Below the pieces are notes generated by a model. The model was given only the letters and a program-made list of their open reading frames with translations, had not been told where the DNA came from and ran no database searches. DNA of 64,000 bases from Pleurostoma richardsiae (taxonomy: Eukaryota; Ascomycota; Sordariomycetes; Calosphaeriales; Pleurostomataceae), in NCBI GenBank assembly GCA_030052745.1, contig JANBVO010000004.1:62001-126000 (forward strand), read 5' to 3'. The translations under genes and the position numbers were made by a program. Shown here in pieces: positions 22,375 to 34,600 of this stretch (its first letter is position 1; every line of letters begins with the position of its first letter).

Positions 22375-22899
22375 AGGAAGAAAGGGTTTATACCACGGCG
22401 CAGAGGGGAATAAGGGAGGGGAAACCCATTGTAACCAGCGAACTTGTACTCGTAAAGATCGGATTGGAAAAGCGAAATACGGAGAGAATCGTGCCAGTAT
22501 TCCGTACAGTGGTCCAAATCATGCGAAAGTAGGCTCGCAAACGATTGTGATGCTCCGCGACAAGGATTTGTCCTTATGCTGGTACGGGAGAAGGCTATAT
22601 CAGGAGACTCCGTTCAGGTTCAACTTAGGAAATGAATTAATTCTCTTTCTTGACTCGATAAAACATTCTCCCCTTTAGAAAAAAAAAGGCCTGTCGTATG
22701 GAGCATACTCGGCTCTATTGTACTCGTGTGTGGGTATACAACTTCCGAGCCAACTCCCTCAGAACGCCCCATCTAATGCAGTTTCCCATTGTTTCGTCAA
22801 TCCCTCATAAGCATCGCTAGAGGTCCCTCATAAGCATCGCTAGAGGCCCTTTATATATTACTCAGTACATGTATATACGCACATCTGGCGCTCGCCTCC
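22375..22899. other. convergent intergenic region between PAF1 and GT90 gene
   Basis: Both genes end here. The stretch contains an A-run near 22680 and the short tandem duplication listed separately. Confidence 0.5.
22801..22846. repeat. 23-bp perfect tandem duplication
   Basis: The unit TCCCTCATAAGCATCGCTAG followed by AGG occurs twice head to tail with no mismatch (22801-22823 and 22824-22846). It lies in the likely 3' untranslated region of the GT90 gene, 54 bp past its stop. Two identical copies suggest a recent slippage or repair duplication. Confidence 0.95.
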
Positions 22900-24801
22900 T
22901 TAGGCGCTCGGGGTATCCAGAGCGAAGCCAATCTTATCTCTGTCGTCGTCGATGACACGTCCATACCTAAGCCAAATGTCAGTGATTCAGAAGGTCAGAA
23001 GGACTAGTTGAATCCGAATGTCAACTTACTCAAGGAGCAGCCTGAAGAACCAGACCTCCATATCCTCCTTCCTGAGGACCTTGTTTGCCCAGTCACGCCC
23101 CTGCATGGCCATCCGCTCGGCCTCTTTCTTGCCCAGCGTGCCGTCACCGAAGAACCTGACCGCCTCGAGCCAGTCGTCGCCCTGGAGGCTCAGGGGAATG
23201 TAATGCACCCAGGGCTTGAGCCACTCAAAATGCCACTCGCGGAAGATGGCGAACTTGTACACCAGACTCCTGCTCTGGAGGAACGCGTAGAAGCGGCCCG
23301 AGAAAGCGTTGCCGTCGATGTCCAGCAGGTACTTCCAGCCCCAGGCATCCTGCTGGTCGGCGCGGTCCTGGACGGTGAAGAATTCCTTCTGCGCATCGCA
23401 ATCGCCGGGGTCGCACTGTCCAATATGGGAGAAGTAGACATCCATGATGCCCTTGTAGTCGCCCCTTGGAACCTCCTTGACCTCCCAGTCCGGGTTGACG
23501 TCGTCCCCTTTGTTAGCGAGGATCTTCGCCTGGTCGGCTGCGTTGATCTTCTGAACGAAACGCTGCCGGTGCTGCCGCCGCCAGCCACCGTTCCGGCTGA
23601 AGCCGCCCGTTGTGGAGCCTCGCCAGTACAAAGCGTCATTCTTCTGGGCCCATGGCATGTCTCTCTCTTCGTCGTACTTGACCTTCTCAAACCAATACCA
23701 AGGGGAAGGGTAGAGAATGTCGGCGTAGGATGAGATCTTCGACTGCGAGAAGATGGGAAATAGGTCGTGTACGATATTGTAGGCATTCGGTCGTTCGAAG
23801 AAGCCGTAAGTGGAGCTGAGAGACGGAGAGAGGCAGATATCGGACATGGCCGTCTCATTGTAGACGAATCCCAGCTCGCCCAGTCCATACCGTCCCAGCG
23901 CATCGTACCGGTCATCTTCCTCCAGAATTCGTGCAGGGCTATCAGGCGGGCAGGACATCCGAGAGTGTGTCCATGTGGGCTGGTGCGGGAAGACATTGAA
24001 GCGCGTTACTTTCGACTCCTCGAACCGAGAGCCCTCGTTCAAGCCCTTAGGCTTTTTGGTGAAGGAATTCCGTGGAGCCAGGACAGCATTGGCTGCGGGC
24101 ATATTGACAGTCTTTGCAGTTTCGACCAAGCGAGCCATGTCCTCATGCGGTACAACCACCCGAGGCTCATCGTGGATATTGAAGCAGAGGTCCATACTCG
24201 GCAGGTGCTCAATAAAGGGCGCCATCATGCCCTGCAGCGCCGTACGCATCCACTCATTTCCGCCCCCGATGTTGGAAATATTCGAGCGTCGAATCTGCAC
24301 GCCCAAGAGAGCGTTTCCGAAACCCAATGCCTCCTTTGCGCGTGCGCGGATTGTCGTCGGCTTCAGACCCCAGAACGGGGTGATCAGCTCGTTGATCGTG
24401 TCGAATTCGTCGATAAGCTGAACATTCTTGCTCTTGGCAAACTGGTACCACTTATCGAAGTTAGGCGGCGGCGGGATCCCATAGCGTTTTCGATACTCTG
24501 TGACGGCCTCCTGCAGGCTTCTCGACTGCCTCGACTTTATGTCCTCGAGCTCGCGCTCGCCGTCGGTGATGAGGTGCCATATCGGATGCGACCCTTTAGG
24601 TACCGACTTGGGCTCTCTGTCCGACGGCGGTGCGGCATCGACAGGTCCTGGGGACTCTGGCGAGTACTGCGGCGCTAGCTTGGAGATGTCCGGGACGAGG
24701 GGCCGTTGTCCCTGTGAGGAGCGGCCGAAGGGCAGCAATGAGTATGCACAGAAAAGGAGGAACACCAGAAAGGCGAGCAAGGTAAACTGACGCGGTCGCA
24801 T
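22900..24801 (-). CDS. type II membrane glycosyltransferase, family GT90 (CAP10-like)
   Basis: Minus-strand exons 24801-23030 and 22966-22900 (1839 nt, 612 aa), intron 63 nt. The second exon supplies only the last 22 residues (YGRVIDDDRDKIGFALDTPS plus one Ala). The N-terminus MRPRQFTLLAFLVFLLFCAY is a cytosolic basic stretch followed by a signal anchor, typical of Golgi type II enzymes. The lumenal part has the fungal GT90 features: YQFAKSKNVQLIDEFDTINE, FWGLKPTTIRARA, the DALYWRGSTTGGFS motif (about residue 387) and KYLLDIDGNAFSGRFYAFL near the C-terminus. CAP10 of Cryptococcus is needed for capsule; filamentous-fungal relatives are mostly uncharacterised beta-xylosyltransferase-like enzymes. 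Sugar donor and acceptor are unknown. The first real ATG is 24801; upstream frame is excluded. Confidence 0.93.
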
Positions 24802-25647
24802 CCTAGAGGATCGTGGTACCGCCGCTATGTTACCTATCGCGATTTTCAGGTGAAAAGACAGGCCTCGCTTGGCATGAAGATAACGTGCGTGGCATTGGAG
24901 CGTTTCGCAAACTCCCAAGATAAGACAAGACGACGAGGCACGAGATTATAACTTATGGGGGCATGAAAACGTGCTGGCGTGGAAAGGAGATTTGGGCTTT
25001 TCAGTGACTTACGTATCCCCCGAGGGCGACTCCAGTTACGCGGTACTGATATGCAATTACCCGCAGGCAAGGGCCACGCGAGCAGTAGCGAGATACTTTC
25101 TGTTTTGCCTTGGCTGTGAGCACTGCTACAGTATCCCACAAACAGCAGATCTCGATGACCCAGGGACAGGGGGCACACGGCACGACCTGCTAGCGCGGCA
25201 TAGGCTATAGATTTAAGACTTGGCGTATCAGATGCTTGACCTGCCGCCCCTTGACAACGGGCAGAACAGCACATATTGGCTTTCACGAGTCGGCATTCCA
25301 GCATCGTAAGTCATGACCGAAACACGACTCAGTCGCTGTATCAATCGGTCTTTCAGCGACTTCCGACTCGCTTCCATCTCGTTAAGTACCGGAGGTTACA
25401 GTGGCAGCATACGCGAGCACAGTGCACGATAACCGTGCGCCGTTCGGGCCCCCTGACTATCACAGGACAAAGGCACAGGGATGACAGATACAGAACAGGC
25501 TGGCACAGAAGAGAGCACTTTTATGATATCTGGTGTTCGTGGGTTAAAGCACTTTTTGTCCATTGGCTCGAAAAAGTATCAGCCAGCAACCAGTCCCCAG
25601 AACGCCGGGTATATCATGCAGTCCATTCTGTCTCTCTCTCTCGCCCT
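24802..25647. other. 846-bp intergenic region
   Basis: It is the promoter of the GT90 gene and the 3' flank of the uS8 gene. There is a TCTC microsatellite at about 25627-25642. No gene is recognised. Confidence 0.5.
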
Positions 25648-26242
25648 CTAGTAGAAGAATCCAATGATCTTGCCACTGACGTGCTTCCGTCTCGCCTCCT
25701 CGTGGTCCATGATGCCGGCAGAGGTGGTCAGGATGACATAGCCGAACTGACGCGAGGGCAGCAGGCGGACAACCCACTTCTCCAGGTCACCCAGCTTGAC
25801 GTTGTACCGGGGGGAGATGACACCAGTCTTGTTCAGGCGGCCGTTCAGCTGAACGACGATCTTGCCGGAGCGGTGGTCATCGACCTCCTCGAACTCGCCA
25901 ATGTAGCCTATCGCGATGATTAGCGAATGTTGCGTGGATTTAAACGTCAAACGTCACGAGAGATCAGAGAACGTGTAAGATCCACGCGGTTTAATATATC
26001 GGCAACTTAAAAGACTGGGACCGTTGGGAATTTGAGGCCGTCGCCTAGTTATCATGCCGAATGCTGGGCAAGTATAGGAGATGTGCAGAAGGTTTCTATC
26101 TTCACTCACCGTGACGCTGCATGACGGTCAAGAACTTGATGATGACCTTGGAGCTGGGGCGGATCAGGACCTGGCGTTTGCCGGCCTTCTCGGCGTTGTT
26201 GATGCTCTTGAGAGCATCGTGCAGAACGGAGGTGCGGACCAT
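25648..26242 (-). CDS. RPS22: 40S ribosomal protein uS8 (Rps22/S15a)
   Basis: Minus-strand exons 26242-26110 and 25907-25648 (393 nt, 130 aa, the exact family length). Exon 1 encodes [20 protein letters not shown] and the conserved [20 protein letters not shown]; after the join comes [20 protein letters not shown]. The C-terminus [20 protein letters not shown] is invariant in eukaryotes. The intron is 202 nt, long for this window, with a normal GTGAGT donor. The gene diverges from eS12 across 604 bp, so both ribosomal protein genes probably share growth-dependent control. Confidence 0.98.
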
Positions 26243-26846
26243 CTTGACGGATTGATTGGGTTGGAGATTCTCAAATCTGATTCGAGATGAGGTATCTGCC
26301 AGAAAGTGATAATGTTAGCCTTCCGAGGCTTGTGAGCGTGGAGAGTGCCCTCCTTGGAGAGCTCCAAGAAGGGTTCTGCCCGCTCAGACCGAAGGAGAGA
26401 AGCGTATCGGGAGCGGCCGTCGTCGACCTCGAAGTGATGCCTCCGCCATCTCCGATTGCTCTCTCCCGCCTCCGGGAGGGCATTCCTATGCAATTCACGT
26501 CATCGCGACAATTATTTAAACATACCTCAAGGTTTGTCGTCGTGGTAGGTGGGCGACGGAAGATGGTCCTGGAGTTCTGGAGGAGTCGGTTTTGGTTGAG
26601 GTTCGAGGTTCTGGGCAGAAAAAAATGTGTCCCCGACTTGATTTGGTGGGTGGAGATAAATTTTGCCCTAATTGTGCCGCACTGACCGCCTCCCTCAATA
26701 AGCGAATTCGTGGGGACCCGTCATTCCGCACAAGTCTTTCGTAACTTTTCACGACCCCCAAAATCCTATCCTGAACATCACCTACATCACAAAACAACGC
26801 TCTTCGAGGATCGCACCGACAGCTACTTGAAAACCCCACCATCAAG
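26243..26846. promoter_or_regulatory. bidirectional ribosomal-protein promoter (uS8 / eS12)
   Basis: Both neighbours are small-subunit ribosomal protein genes facing away from each other, 604 bp apart. The stretch may include an untranslated exon or intron of the uS8 gene; this cannot be resolved. No canonical element is asserted. Confidence 0.6.
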
Positions 26847-27493
26847 ATGGTAAGCACGCCACAATTCCTCCCAGTCGATGCCATTGCCCGTCAATTCCTC
26901 GTCCGCGGGACCCTGCCTAGAATCCCGCGGCCCGATGTGCAGCACATCCTACTCAGATAGGACCCTGCTAACACGTGTGCGCCTTCCCTGCAGTCGGACG
27001 TAGAAGAGAACAACGCCCCCGAAGTCGCCGAGGAGGTTGAGGTTTCCGCCGATGCCGCCTCCAAGGGCCAGATGTCCGTCCTGGACGCCCTGAAGGGTGT
27101 GCTGAAGCTCGCGCTCATGCACGACGGTCTTGCGCGCGGTCTGCGGGAGGCTTCTAAGGCTCTGGACCGGAGACAGGCACACATGTGCGTGCTGAACGAG
27201 TCGTGCGAGGAGGAGGCCTACAAGAAGCTCGTCATTGCTCTGTGCTCCGAGCACAAGATCCCCCTGATCAAGGTTCCCGATGGCAAGCAGCTCGGCGAGT
27301 GGGCTGGTCTCTGTGAGTAGCACCACGGCAGTCTGCTGGGAGGGAATAGTGGACTAATCTATCTGCAGGCGTGCTCGACCGTGAGGGCAACGCGCGCAAG
27401 GTCGTCAACTGCTCCTGCGTCGTCGTCAAGGACTGGGGTGAGGAGTCTCAGGAACGTTCGATCCTCCTGAACTACTTCCAGACCGAGCAGTAA
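26847..27493 (+). CDS. RPS12: 40S ribosomal protein eS12 (Rps12)
   Basis: Exons 26847-26849, 26994-27312 and 27369-27493 (447 nt, 148 aa). The first coding exon is just the ATG; the 144-nt intron begins directly after it, a layout common in fungal ribosomal protein genes. The protein has an acidic N-terminus ([17 protein letters not shown]), then [36 protein letters not shown] and, across the second join, [20 protein letters not shown]. It ends NYFQTEQ. The first intron holds a perfect 8-bp inverted repeat (separate entry). Confidence 0.97.
26903..26930 (+). repeat. perfect hairpin inside the first eS12 intron
   Basis: CCGCGGGA (26903-26910) is matched by TCCCGCGG (26923-26930) around a 12-nt loop. 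The stem is GC-rich and would be stable in the pre-mRNA. It sits mid-intron, upstream of the branch site GCTAAC near 26967. Confidence 0.7.
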
Positions 27494-27738
27494 AGAAAAA
27501 GAAAATTCGGAGCAGGCGTTACGACCCGGGGATATAGAGGTCGAGGGTATTTCTGTCGCGTTCAGAACGACGACGACTTCTCCCATGTACTCTACTTCAG
27601 CTGGCATCGGTGCGGAACACGGGGCCCGGAAAGATAGGCTCCTTGCATAGGGAATCAAGCAAAAATGGGCGGGAAACCTCGACAAAACTTGAGCCTCCTT
27701 CAATTTGGGAGAACAGATGTTCTTGTGACATGCTAGCT

Positions 27739-28262
27739 TTATTTCCTCCCTTCTACCATGATGATATGGTATCCAAACTGCGTCTTAGCTTCCGCATACT
27801 TGGGATTGGCGGTGGTGCTCGCCTCCAAGCCGAAAGCCACGGCCTCGAACTGAGAATCCAAGCTGCCTCTGCTCTTCCAGCCCAGAGAGCCACCTATCCT
27901 CGCACTAGAATTAGTACAGACAACCTCGGTCTTGCATGTGAGCCGGCATGTCGTATCTCTTACCTTGCCTGGCCTTGTCTTCAGAGTACTCCCTGGCCAC
28001 ATCGTCAAACTTAGCACCGTCGCGGAGTTTCGCCAGAGCCTCCTCCTTCTTCGAGTGTTTCTCACACTGCCGTTCCAGTCAGGCGACATAATGCATGAGT
28101 TGGATTGGTCATGGCTAGTGCACGTACCAGGATGTGTCGGACATTGATCGACTGTGCCCCCTTCACTTTGCTGTCCTTGTCGTCCGAGTCTGCCTTCCCC
28201 TTCCCCTTACCCTTCGCATTCTTGTCTGATGACTTGCTATCATCACCCTTCTTCTTTCCCAT
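27739..28262 (-). CDS. parvulin-type peptidyl-prolyl isomerase (Par14/PIN4)
   Basis: Catalyses cis/trans isomerisation of peptidyl-proline bonds. The Par14 group has a basic N-terminus, lacks a WW domain and is linked to ribosome biogenesis and chromatin. Minus-strand exons 28262-28128, 28066-27964 and 27893-27739 (393 nt, 130 aa, close to human Par14 at 131 aa). It starts [20 protein letters not shown], then [42 protein letters not shown], and ends [14 protein letters not shown]. Introns are 61 and 70 nt. Longer upstream frames are not supported; the ATG at 28262 gives the conserved start. Confidence 0.96.
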
Positions 28263-28729
28263 CTTCGATCTTGTGCTTGCAGTTCGGCGTGGGTTAGATA
28301 GAGAACAAGGTAATGCTTCCTGTCGTATTGAAAAGCTGGTGGTCGAGTTGGAGAAGGTAGATGCAAGCTGACCCACATCTAAAGGTCACAAGAATCGCCC
28401 TATTGAACCACTCGGGGAAGGCTGCAGTCTGCTTGGAGCCGCAATCTCCACGATCTTTCATTACCATCTACGTTCCATCACGTCTTTTTCTGTTCTTTTA
28501 TGTTGCCTACGTCTAGAACTCGAGAGGCATTTCAACCTGTGAGAGTTGCGCGCTGCGATCTGCTTTCAACTGGCTGGCCTGGGCGACTCTAACCCTTCTC
28601 GGACAATACTCATGTTCGAATGAGGGCTATGTGGTCGGCGGTATAGTAATGCTTCAATAGGAATATACCGAAGTTTATCAGTGTCATATATCTTAGGTTT
28701 CCTAGCCCGCATCTTGCGGCATACCGGGC
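28263..28729. other. 467-bp intergenic region
   Basis: Promoter of the parvulin gene and 3' flank of the SRA-domain gene. Nothing else is seen. Confidence 0.45.
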
Positions 28730-30145
28730 TCATAGTGGAGTTTCCGGGATGCCCTCGTTGAAGACGACAGTCGGCCTCCTCGCGACCGGTTCAGGGGACT
28801 TTGATCGGATACGCGGCATACGCCCAAGCACCTTGCTGGTGGTGAGCAACTTGCTGGTGCCCGACTTCCATTTCTTCCTGGGCGCGCTCAAGCTGGATCT
28901 GAATTCTCGGGTCCGTCTCCATTGTTCGCGGTCCACCTTTTCCTCTTCCCTCCTCATCCTCCAGTCCATGAACGCGGTGTCCCCCTGTCTCTGTTTGATC
29001 CATTCTGATTCCAGTTTCTCGTATAGGTGCCAGTCATCTATCTGGGAAGGCTTGGGCGTCTTCTTTACATCGTCCATCGACTTTTGGCCCTTGACTCGAT
29101 CCAAGGTCACCTCGAGGCGGTAGATGTTGGTATTCACGTCAAGCTTTTGACCCCACTGACGGATCCTGTATCTGTTGCAATCCTTTTAGCTGGTGTTTTG
29201 CGGACTCACGCTTTGCACTGACTTACAGGCCGTCATATCGAATCCTAGCCGATGGGGCATAGACGCTCTTCAAGCGGTACCCTCGAAGGATCCCAGTCTC
29301 AGAACCCACTTGCGAGATGAGAGAGATATGCATGTCTCGCTGTCTACCTTCACGGATGTACTTGACAACCCCATCGTCCGAGATCTCCTCCTTTCCCGTG
29401 AGTAGGGGGAGAATGGCAGTGCCATACCGGCTCTTTGATGGTCGTTCCTGTGAACTCTCTACCATCCCGTCTCGGTGAGCACATGCAATGTTGAGCCACC
29501 AACTGTGACCCAAGTCAGCCAAATACTTTTGTATCTGCGAGGCTATCGAAGCACACACTTCCCGACGTCATCCTTCAGGTCGGATGCGACCTCCGAAGCA
29601 GGGGCTATTTCCTTGGCCATCCAGGCGGGAACGTCATCTGCCCTAGTAGCTGCGAAGGAGACGTCCTTCAGCAAACCTGTGCTGATGAGAATATTGCAGC
29701 GGTCCTGGTCGATGGTAAAGTATCTCTCCTTGTGTCGGGCTCTCCACATCCGCTGCAGTGAATTCGCAGCAGACAGCGCGGTGCGGAACTTCATCGTCAA
29801 CGGGGCTGGTCTTTTGGTAGGCTCCAGGATATCAGCGACCAGCTTATCAAGTCTCGCTTTCTCGATCGTGTCGAAGTCAATTGATGGGGAAGCCCTCATT
29901 TCATCTCTGATCATGGCTTCAAGAAGAACAAGGAGCTTGTCGCTTTCCGAGCCGAACCCCTTTCCCTCCGCCAGTGAAGACCTCACAGTATCACAGAGCT
30001 CGAGCAGTGCCTGTCCATCCCAGCTACTTCCCGCGTGTGAGCCATCTGAGACGAAGAAACTAGCCTGTGAAGCTACACATGCATGAAGTCAACTTTTGTA
30101 CGAGTCACCGGCTTGCGAAGAAGACTGACCTGGTATGAGATCCAT
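28730..30145 (-). CDS. SRA/YDG (PUA-like) domain protein
   Basis: Minus-strand exons 30145-30130, 30072-29559, 29502-29227 and 29171-28730 (1248 nt, 415 aa). Exon 1 encodes only MDLIP plus one base, joining to ASQASFFVSDGSHAGSSWDG. Residues about 30-175 are helical, with RTALSAANSLQRMWRARHKE. Residues about 177-300 resemble the SRA/YDG domain: YGTAILPLLTGKEEISDDG, ISQVGSETGILRGYRL, APSARIRYDGLYRIRQWG and IYRLEVTLDRVKGQ. In UHRF1 and plant SUVH proteins this domain reads 5-methylcytosine by base flipping. Here the usual YTG and GG motifs are weak, so DNA recognition is not proven. The tail is charged (REEEKVDREQWRRTREF) and ends FNEGIPETPL. Introns are 57, 56 and 55 nt. A missed 5' exon is possible because an acceptor lies just upstream of the ATG. 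Confidence 0.82.
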
Positions 30146-31672
30146 GTCTTCGTAAACTTCGATCCCTGCAGACAGTCAGTCTCTGAAGACAGTTTGCCGG
30201 GGCGCAACCCATGCCTTTACTGCGTTTCTTGACAAGCAACACCGTTCATATGAGCGACGACAGTATGTTAAAAAGACTGCTGTGCTGGAAGAGCAGAAGT
30301 TAGGCTACCCATCCCTGCGGCCATCTGAACGCTGCAGGCGGGCCCCTCCTCTGCGTCCAGGTCGTGGCCGCATCCGTTCGTAGGAAGGATGGACCACGTA
30401 CATGTGAGACTGATACCTCCTCGCGAACCTGGCATCAAATTACCCAGTTGCTGCCTCTCTGAGGCGACTGCCACAGCTACCTGTACTACAGGGACATTAG
30501 GAGTGACCAGGCTGGCTGGAAGGAGTGTACTGCGTCATGAAGGAAGGCGACAGTTAGGGCTCGGTAATGTTGTCGCGATCAGACTTCTCCTGGCGAGGAA
30601 AGCACATACGTGTATGTATCCTACGCCCCTAACTGATGACGAGCCTACTTCGGCCTGCAAGCTGATCGGGTCTATTGACTCGAGGCCCCTGCGACTAGTC
30701 CGGGGTACAGGAGAGGAAATATGATACATCATGGTTTCACATCGCCAGCTCATTATTACGGCAACGTTGCGGCTGTCTTCCAGCATCAGATCAATTTGAC
30801 CTCGTTCATTTCCCATATGTGTATGCCTAGAGCAGCATCCATTGCCATGAGCCTCGTCAGCTCCGCACTCATCTTTCGAGAGGTAATGCATAGCCTCAGA
30901 ACTACCTGTCTATCTAGCAAAGTTTCAGGTACGTAGGGAGGGGAAAAGAAGGGAGGGAAAGAGAAGGAAACGGTACCCGGTGGCCGGAAACACAGTACAG
31001 TAGGAAAGAAAATGGGCGTTGCCCTATACAAATAGTCGATGAAGCAATGAAGATTCTGAAATCGAGACTTCTATGTTGTACAATATAGAATGCATAAAAT
31101 TCGTACAGATCTACCAGGTGAGTTAGTCAGTCAGTGCTTGAGATGGAATGGGAGGCACTTCCCCCATTACCGCTGGTGATGGGTACATGGTACTTCGGTG
31201 CTCTCAGCTCCACCTCAGCTTCAACTCGACCTGCCCCTACACCGTAGGTACCTTACCCCACATTCTTGGACGGGAAATTCTTGTTAGGCCCACACCTCTT
31301 TTGCCCAAGGCACAGCCAATGAGATCTCACAATCACAGGCGTGTTATCATCCTCATCTCAGTCTTATCTTGACCGCCCTTTTATCTCAGACACCGCCTGG
31401 GAATTTTGTCCGGCACAAAAACTCCTTCGGTCTGCAACCCCACACTCCTCGCACGTCAATCACCACCAACCATCCTGCGCACAACCACATCTATTGCGCT
31501 CCCTCCGACCATCATTTGCCAACTCACATCCAGGGCTTCTTTGCGCGTCCTACTTTCCCTGCAGATCCCCATCAGAGTTCTCGAGTTCTCAAACAAGACG
31601 AGCAGGCAGGATCAGCGATAACTCATCTTCTAGCGCTCCATGTGAGCCGCTTCTCACGCTGATTTCACCAAC
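30146..31672. promoter_or_regulatory. 1.5-kb divergent region between SRA gene and PUS7
   Basis: No recognised gene. Several short frames lack homology and splice logic. The right 350 bases are pyrimidine-rich and are probably the PUS7 leader. Confidence 0.45.
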
Positions 31673-34600
31673 ATGTCGAGACAGTCCCCAGAGGAGCCTG
31701 GCGGCGTGCCTGCCAACTCTCTTGCTGCATACCCGCAATCCAGAAATCATCTAGCATCAGTCCGGGCTGGCTCAGAACAGGCCCTTGGCATAGTCCATTT
31801 CGTCTCTGCCGTCGATTTCGGCTGGCATGGAGACATTCGCAAACGGTACGTACTACACTATCCTAGGGCATGAGCCACCAATACCTCCGAGAAAGTCGCT
31901 GTAGCATGCCATGAGGCAATTATCCGTGGTTGCAATACGCCCTCTAGCTTTCAATATATCCCCAGGACCATTTTGCCCACTACCAAATATGACGTATCAT
32001 TGTCTCCCGCCTTCATCTCGATTGCTAACCTTTCTGTAGCTACACTGACTTTCTGGTCAATGAGATAAGAAAAAACGGAACTGTCCTTCATCTAACGGAC
32101 TATGAGGAACTGGCAGAGGATCCAGGCGTATGATGAGCAAAAAGTATCTGAGCGTGTGGAAACAGATGTGCTGACTTTCAGCAGAATGGCTCCAACCTTA
32201 CAGATAGCACTGGTCCCACGCCCTCTGATCGGACGACTTCCAATGGTTCTTCGTCCGAAACCAGCGAGACCGTACCAATCAATGAGCAAGATGTCGCACT
32301 CTTGGAGACTCTCCTTGGCCGGGACATTGCCAAGGAGCTAATTGAGCTGAATTCCCACATCGTGAAGGGAAATAGTCGTGGTCCTCCTCGCCCGGTTGTT
32401 TTTGCCCCCATCACGGACCGTGTCCAGCGTGGTCTCATCCATCGGGTTTGTTTGCCATGCCTTCATCAACTCGTCAGCTGCTTATTTGGTATAGGAAATT
32501 CGTCGTATTTTTGTGTCCCGGATCGAGACTGTCGCAGATAACAATGGCGTCATTACTGCAACTCCCTTCAAGAGCTCGAATCCCAGGAATCAGTTCAATA
32601 CACGCCGTGGAAACCAGCGAGGCCCGCGCAACAACCCGCGTACGCGCGCTGCGCCCCTGCGCCCCTTTTCCGAGCTCGGCGGCGATTACCTTCACTTCAC
32701 GCTCTACAAGGAGAACAAAGATACCATGGATGCGATCAATCACATAGCACGTATGCTAAAGATCAAAGCCACCAACTTCGGTTTTGCCGGAACGAAGGAT
32801 CGTCGCGCTGCCACCGTCCAGCGAGTAAGTGCCTACAAGATCAGAAGCGAGAACTTGAAGTTCTTGAACGGCAGAATGCCAGCTATGAAGATGGGGGACT
32901 TCGCCTACCACAAGCATCCCATCCAGCTCGGTGATCACGGTGGTAACCAGTTCGTCATTACGGTCAAGAACTGCTATCTTGCCAGAGCGCAAGGTTGCTC
33001 AATCCAGCGTCGCCTCGAGATGATGGAGCATGCTGTAAAGACGGCGCTTAAGAACGCAACCCAGAACGGCTTCCTCAACTACTTTGGTCTGCAACGCTTT
33101 GGCACCCACACGATTGGCACCCATCAGGTTGGTATGATGATACTGCAGGGAAATTTCGAAGGCGCCGTCGACGCTCTCCTTCACGTGGATACCCATCTCA
33201 TCGATGATGTCGAGTCGATGGAGGAGATTGACCCCACGGTCAGTAACCGAGATGAGCTCGGCCGTGCCAAAGCTATTCTCGCATGGCGGCGCGGCGGAGA
33301 CGTGGACAGCGCACTACGCTTCATGCCAAGACGATTCAACGCGGAGACCAATATCATCCGACATCTCGCGAAGGGTCGTGCGTCTCAGCGTGACTTCTGT
33401 GGCGCCCTCATGACAATCACACGGGGTATGCGTATGATGTACATTCACGCCTATCAATCATTCGTCTGGAACCATGTGGCTAGTGAACGCTGGGCCAGAT
33501 ACGGTAGCAAAGTTGTTAAGGGAGACCTCATCTTCGTCGATCCCGACAACAATATGGTCCAAGGGGATCTAGACGACATGAGCGGTGATCCCTTCTATCA
33601 GAGGGCTCGGCCGCTGACTGCTGAGGAAGTGGATAGTGGGAAGTTCACCATCTTGGACATTGTCCTGCCCACTCCTGGATTCGACGTTGTGTATCCGGAC
33701 AACGACATTGGTGATTTCTTTGTTCAGTTCATGTCGAAGGACGAGAACGGCGGTCTCGACCCATACAACATGCGGCGGCGCCAGCGTGAGTTCAGCCTGA
33801 GCGGCGCATACCGGCGACTCATTGCTACATTCATCGGAACCCCTTCATACGAGGTTCAGGCTTACTCAGACCCCAATGTCCAGCTGCATCCAACCGATCT
33901 GGACTTGATCAACCAGAGAAAGGCCGCACATGGTGCAGTCCCCAAGACGCTGCAGAAGGACCACTCCGCTGTAGCGAATAAGGAAGTGCCTCTAGCAGCA
34001 CCCGAGGTGGGGGAGCCATTGATCACGTTCAACGAAGACACTGTCGCTGCTGATGTAAAAGCCGAGGCTTCAAACACGGCGATAAAGACGAGTGTGGACG
34101 CCTGGAAGTCATTTGCTCGGGATCCCAAAGCGGCCGACAATCTCCTGGACATGGAAGCACAGCAGCGACGGGAGACCATGCCCAAGTACGACACACGCCT
34201 CAATACAACATGGTTCGAGACATCTCTTGACGGAACAAATAAACGCATTAAGATTGAGAAGCATCACTACGTCGACGACGGTGCCAAAGCGACGACTGGC
34301 AGCAATGCTGCCCTCCCGGTGGCTGAAGTGGGCAGTGGTGAAATGAGCAGTGGTGAACATCGTGCGGTTGACACAAAGCCGGTTCGGCAGCCGACCGTCC
34401 CCGCTGCGGAAGGACTTGGTGGATTCGCCAGACTTGCCAGGGAGAACGCGCCTCCCAAGAGCTTTGTTCACATTACGGGCCAGGCTTCTGCCTCCTTGTC
34501 AGAAGCTTCAGCTCAGGAAGGCGTATCGAGTCTTTCAACCGAATCTACGTTCCCAGAGCAGGCATACATTCCATCGGCAGCTTTCCTGGAGCCCCCGAAC

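Noticed and set aside
25908-26109. Possible C/D-box snoRNA in the uS8 intron
   Set aside because: A C-box-like ATGATAA and a CTGA exist on the transcribed strand, but no terminal stem pairs them.
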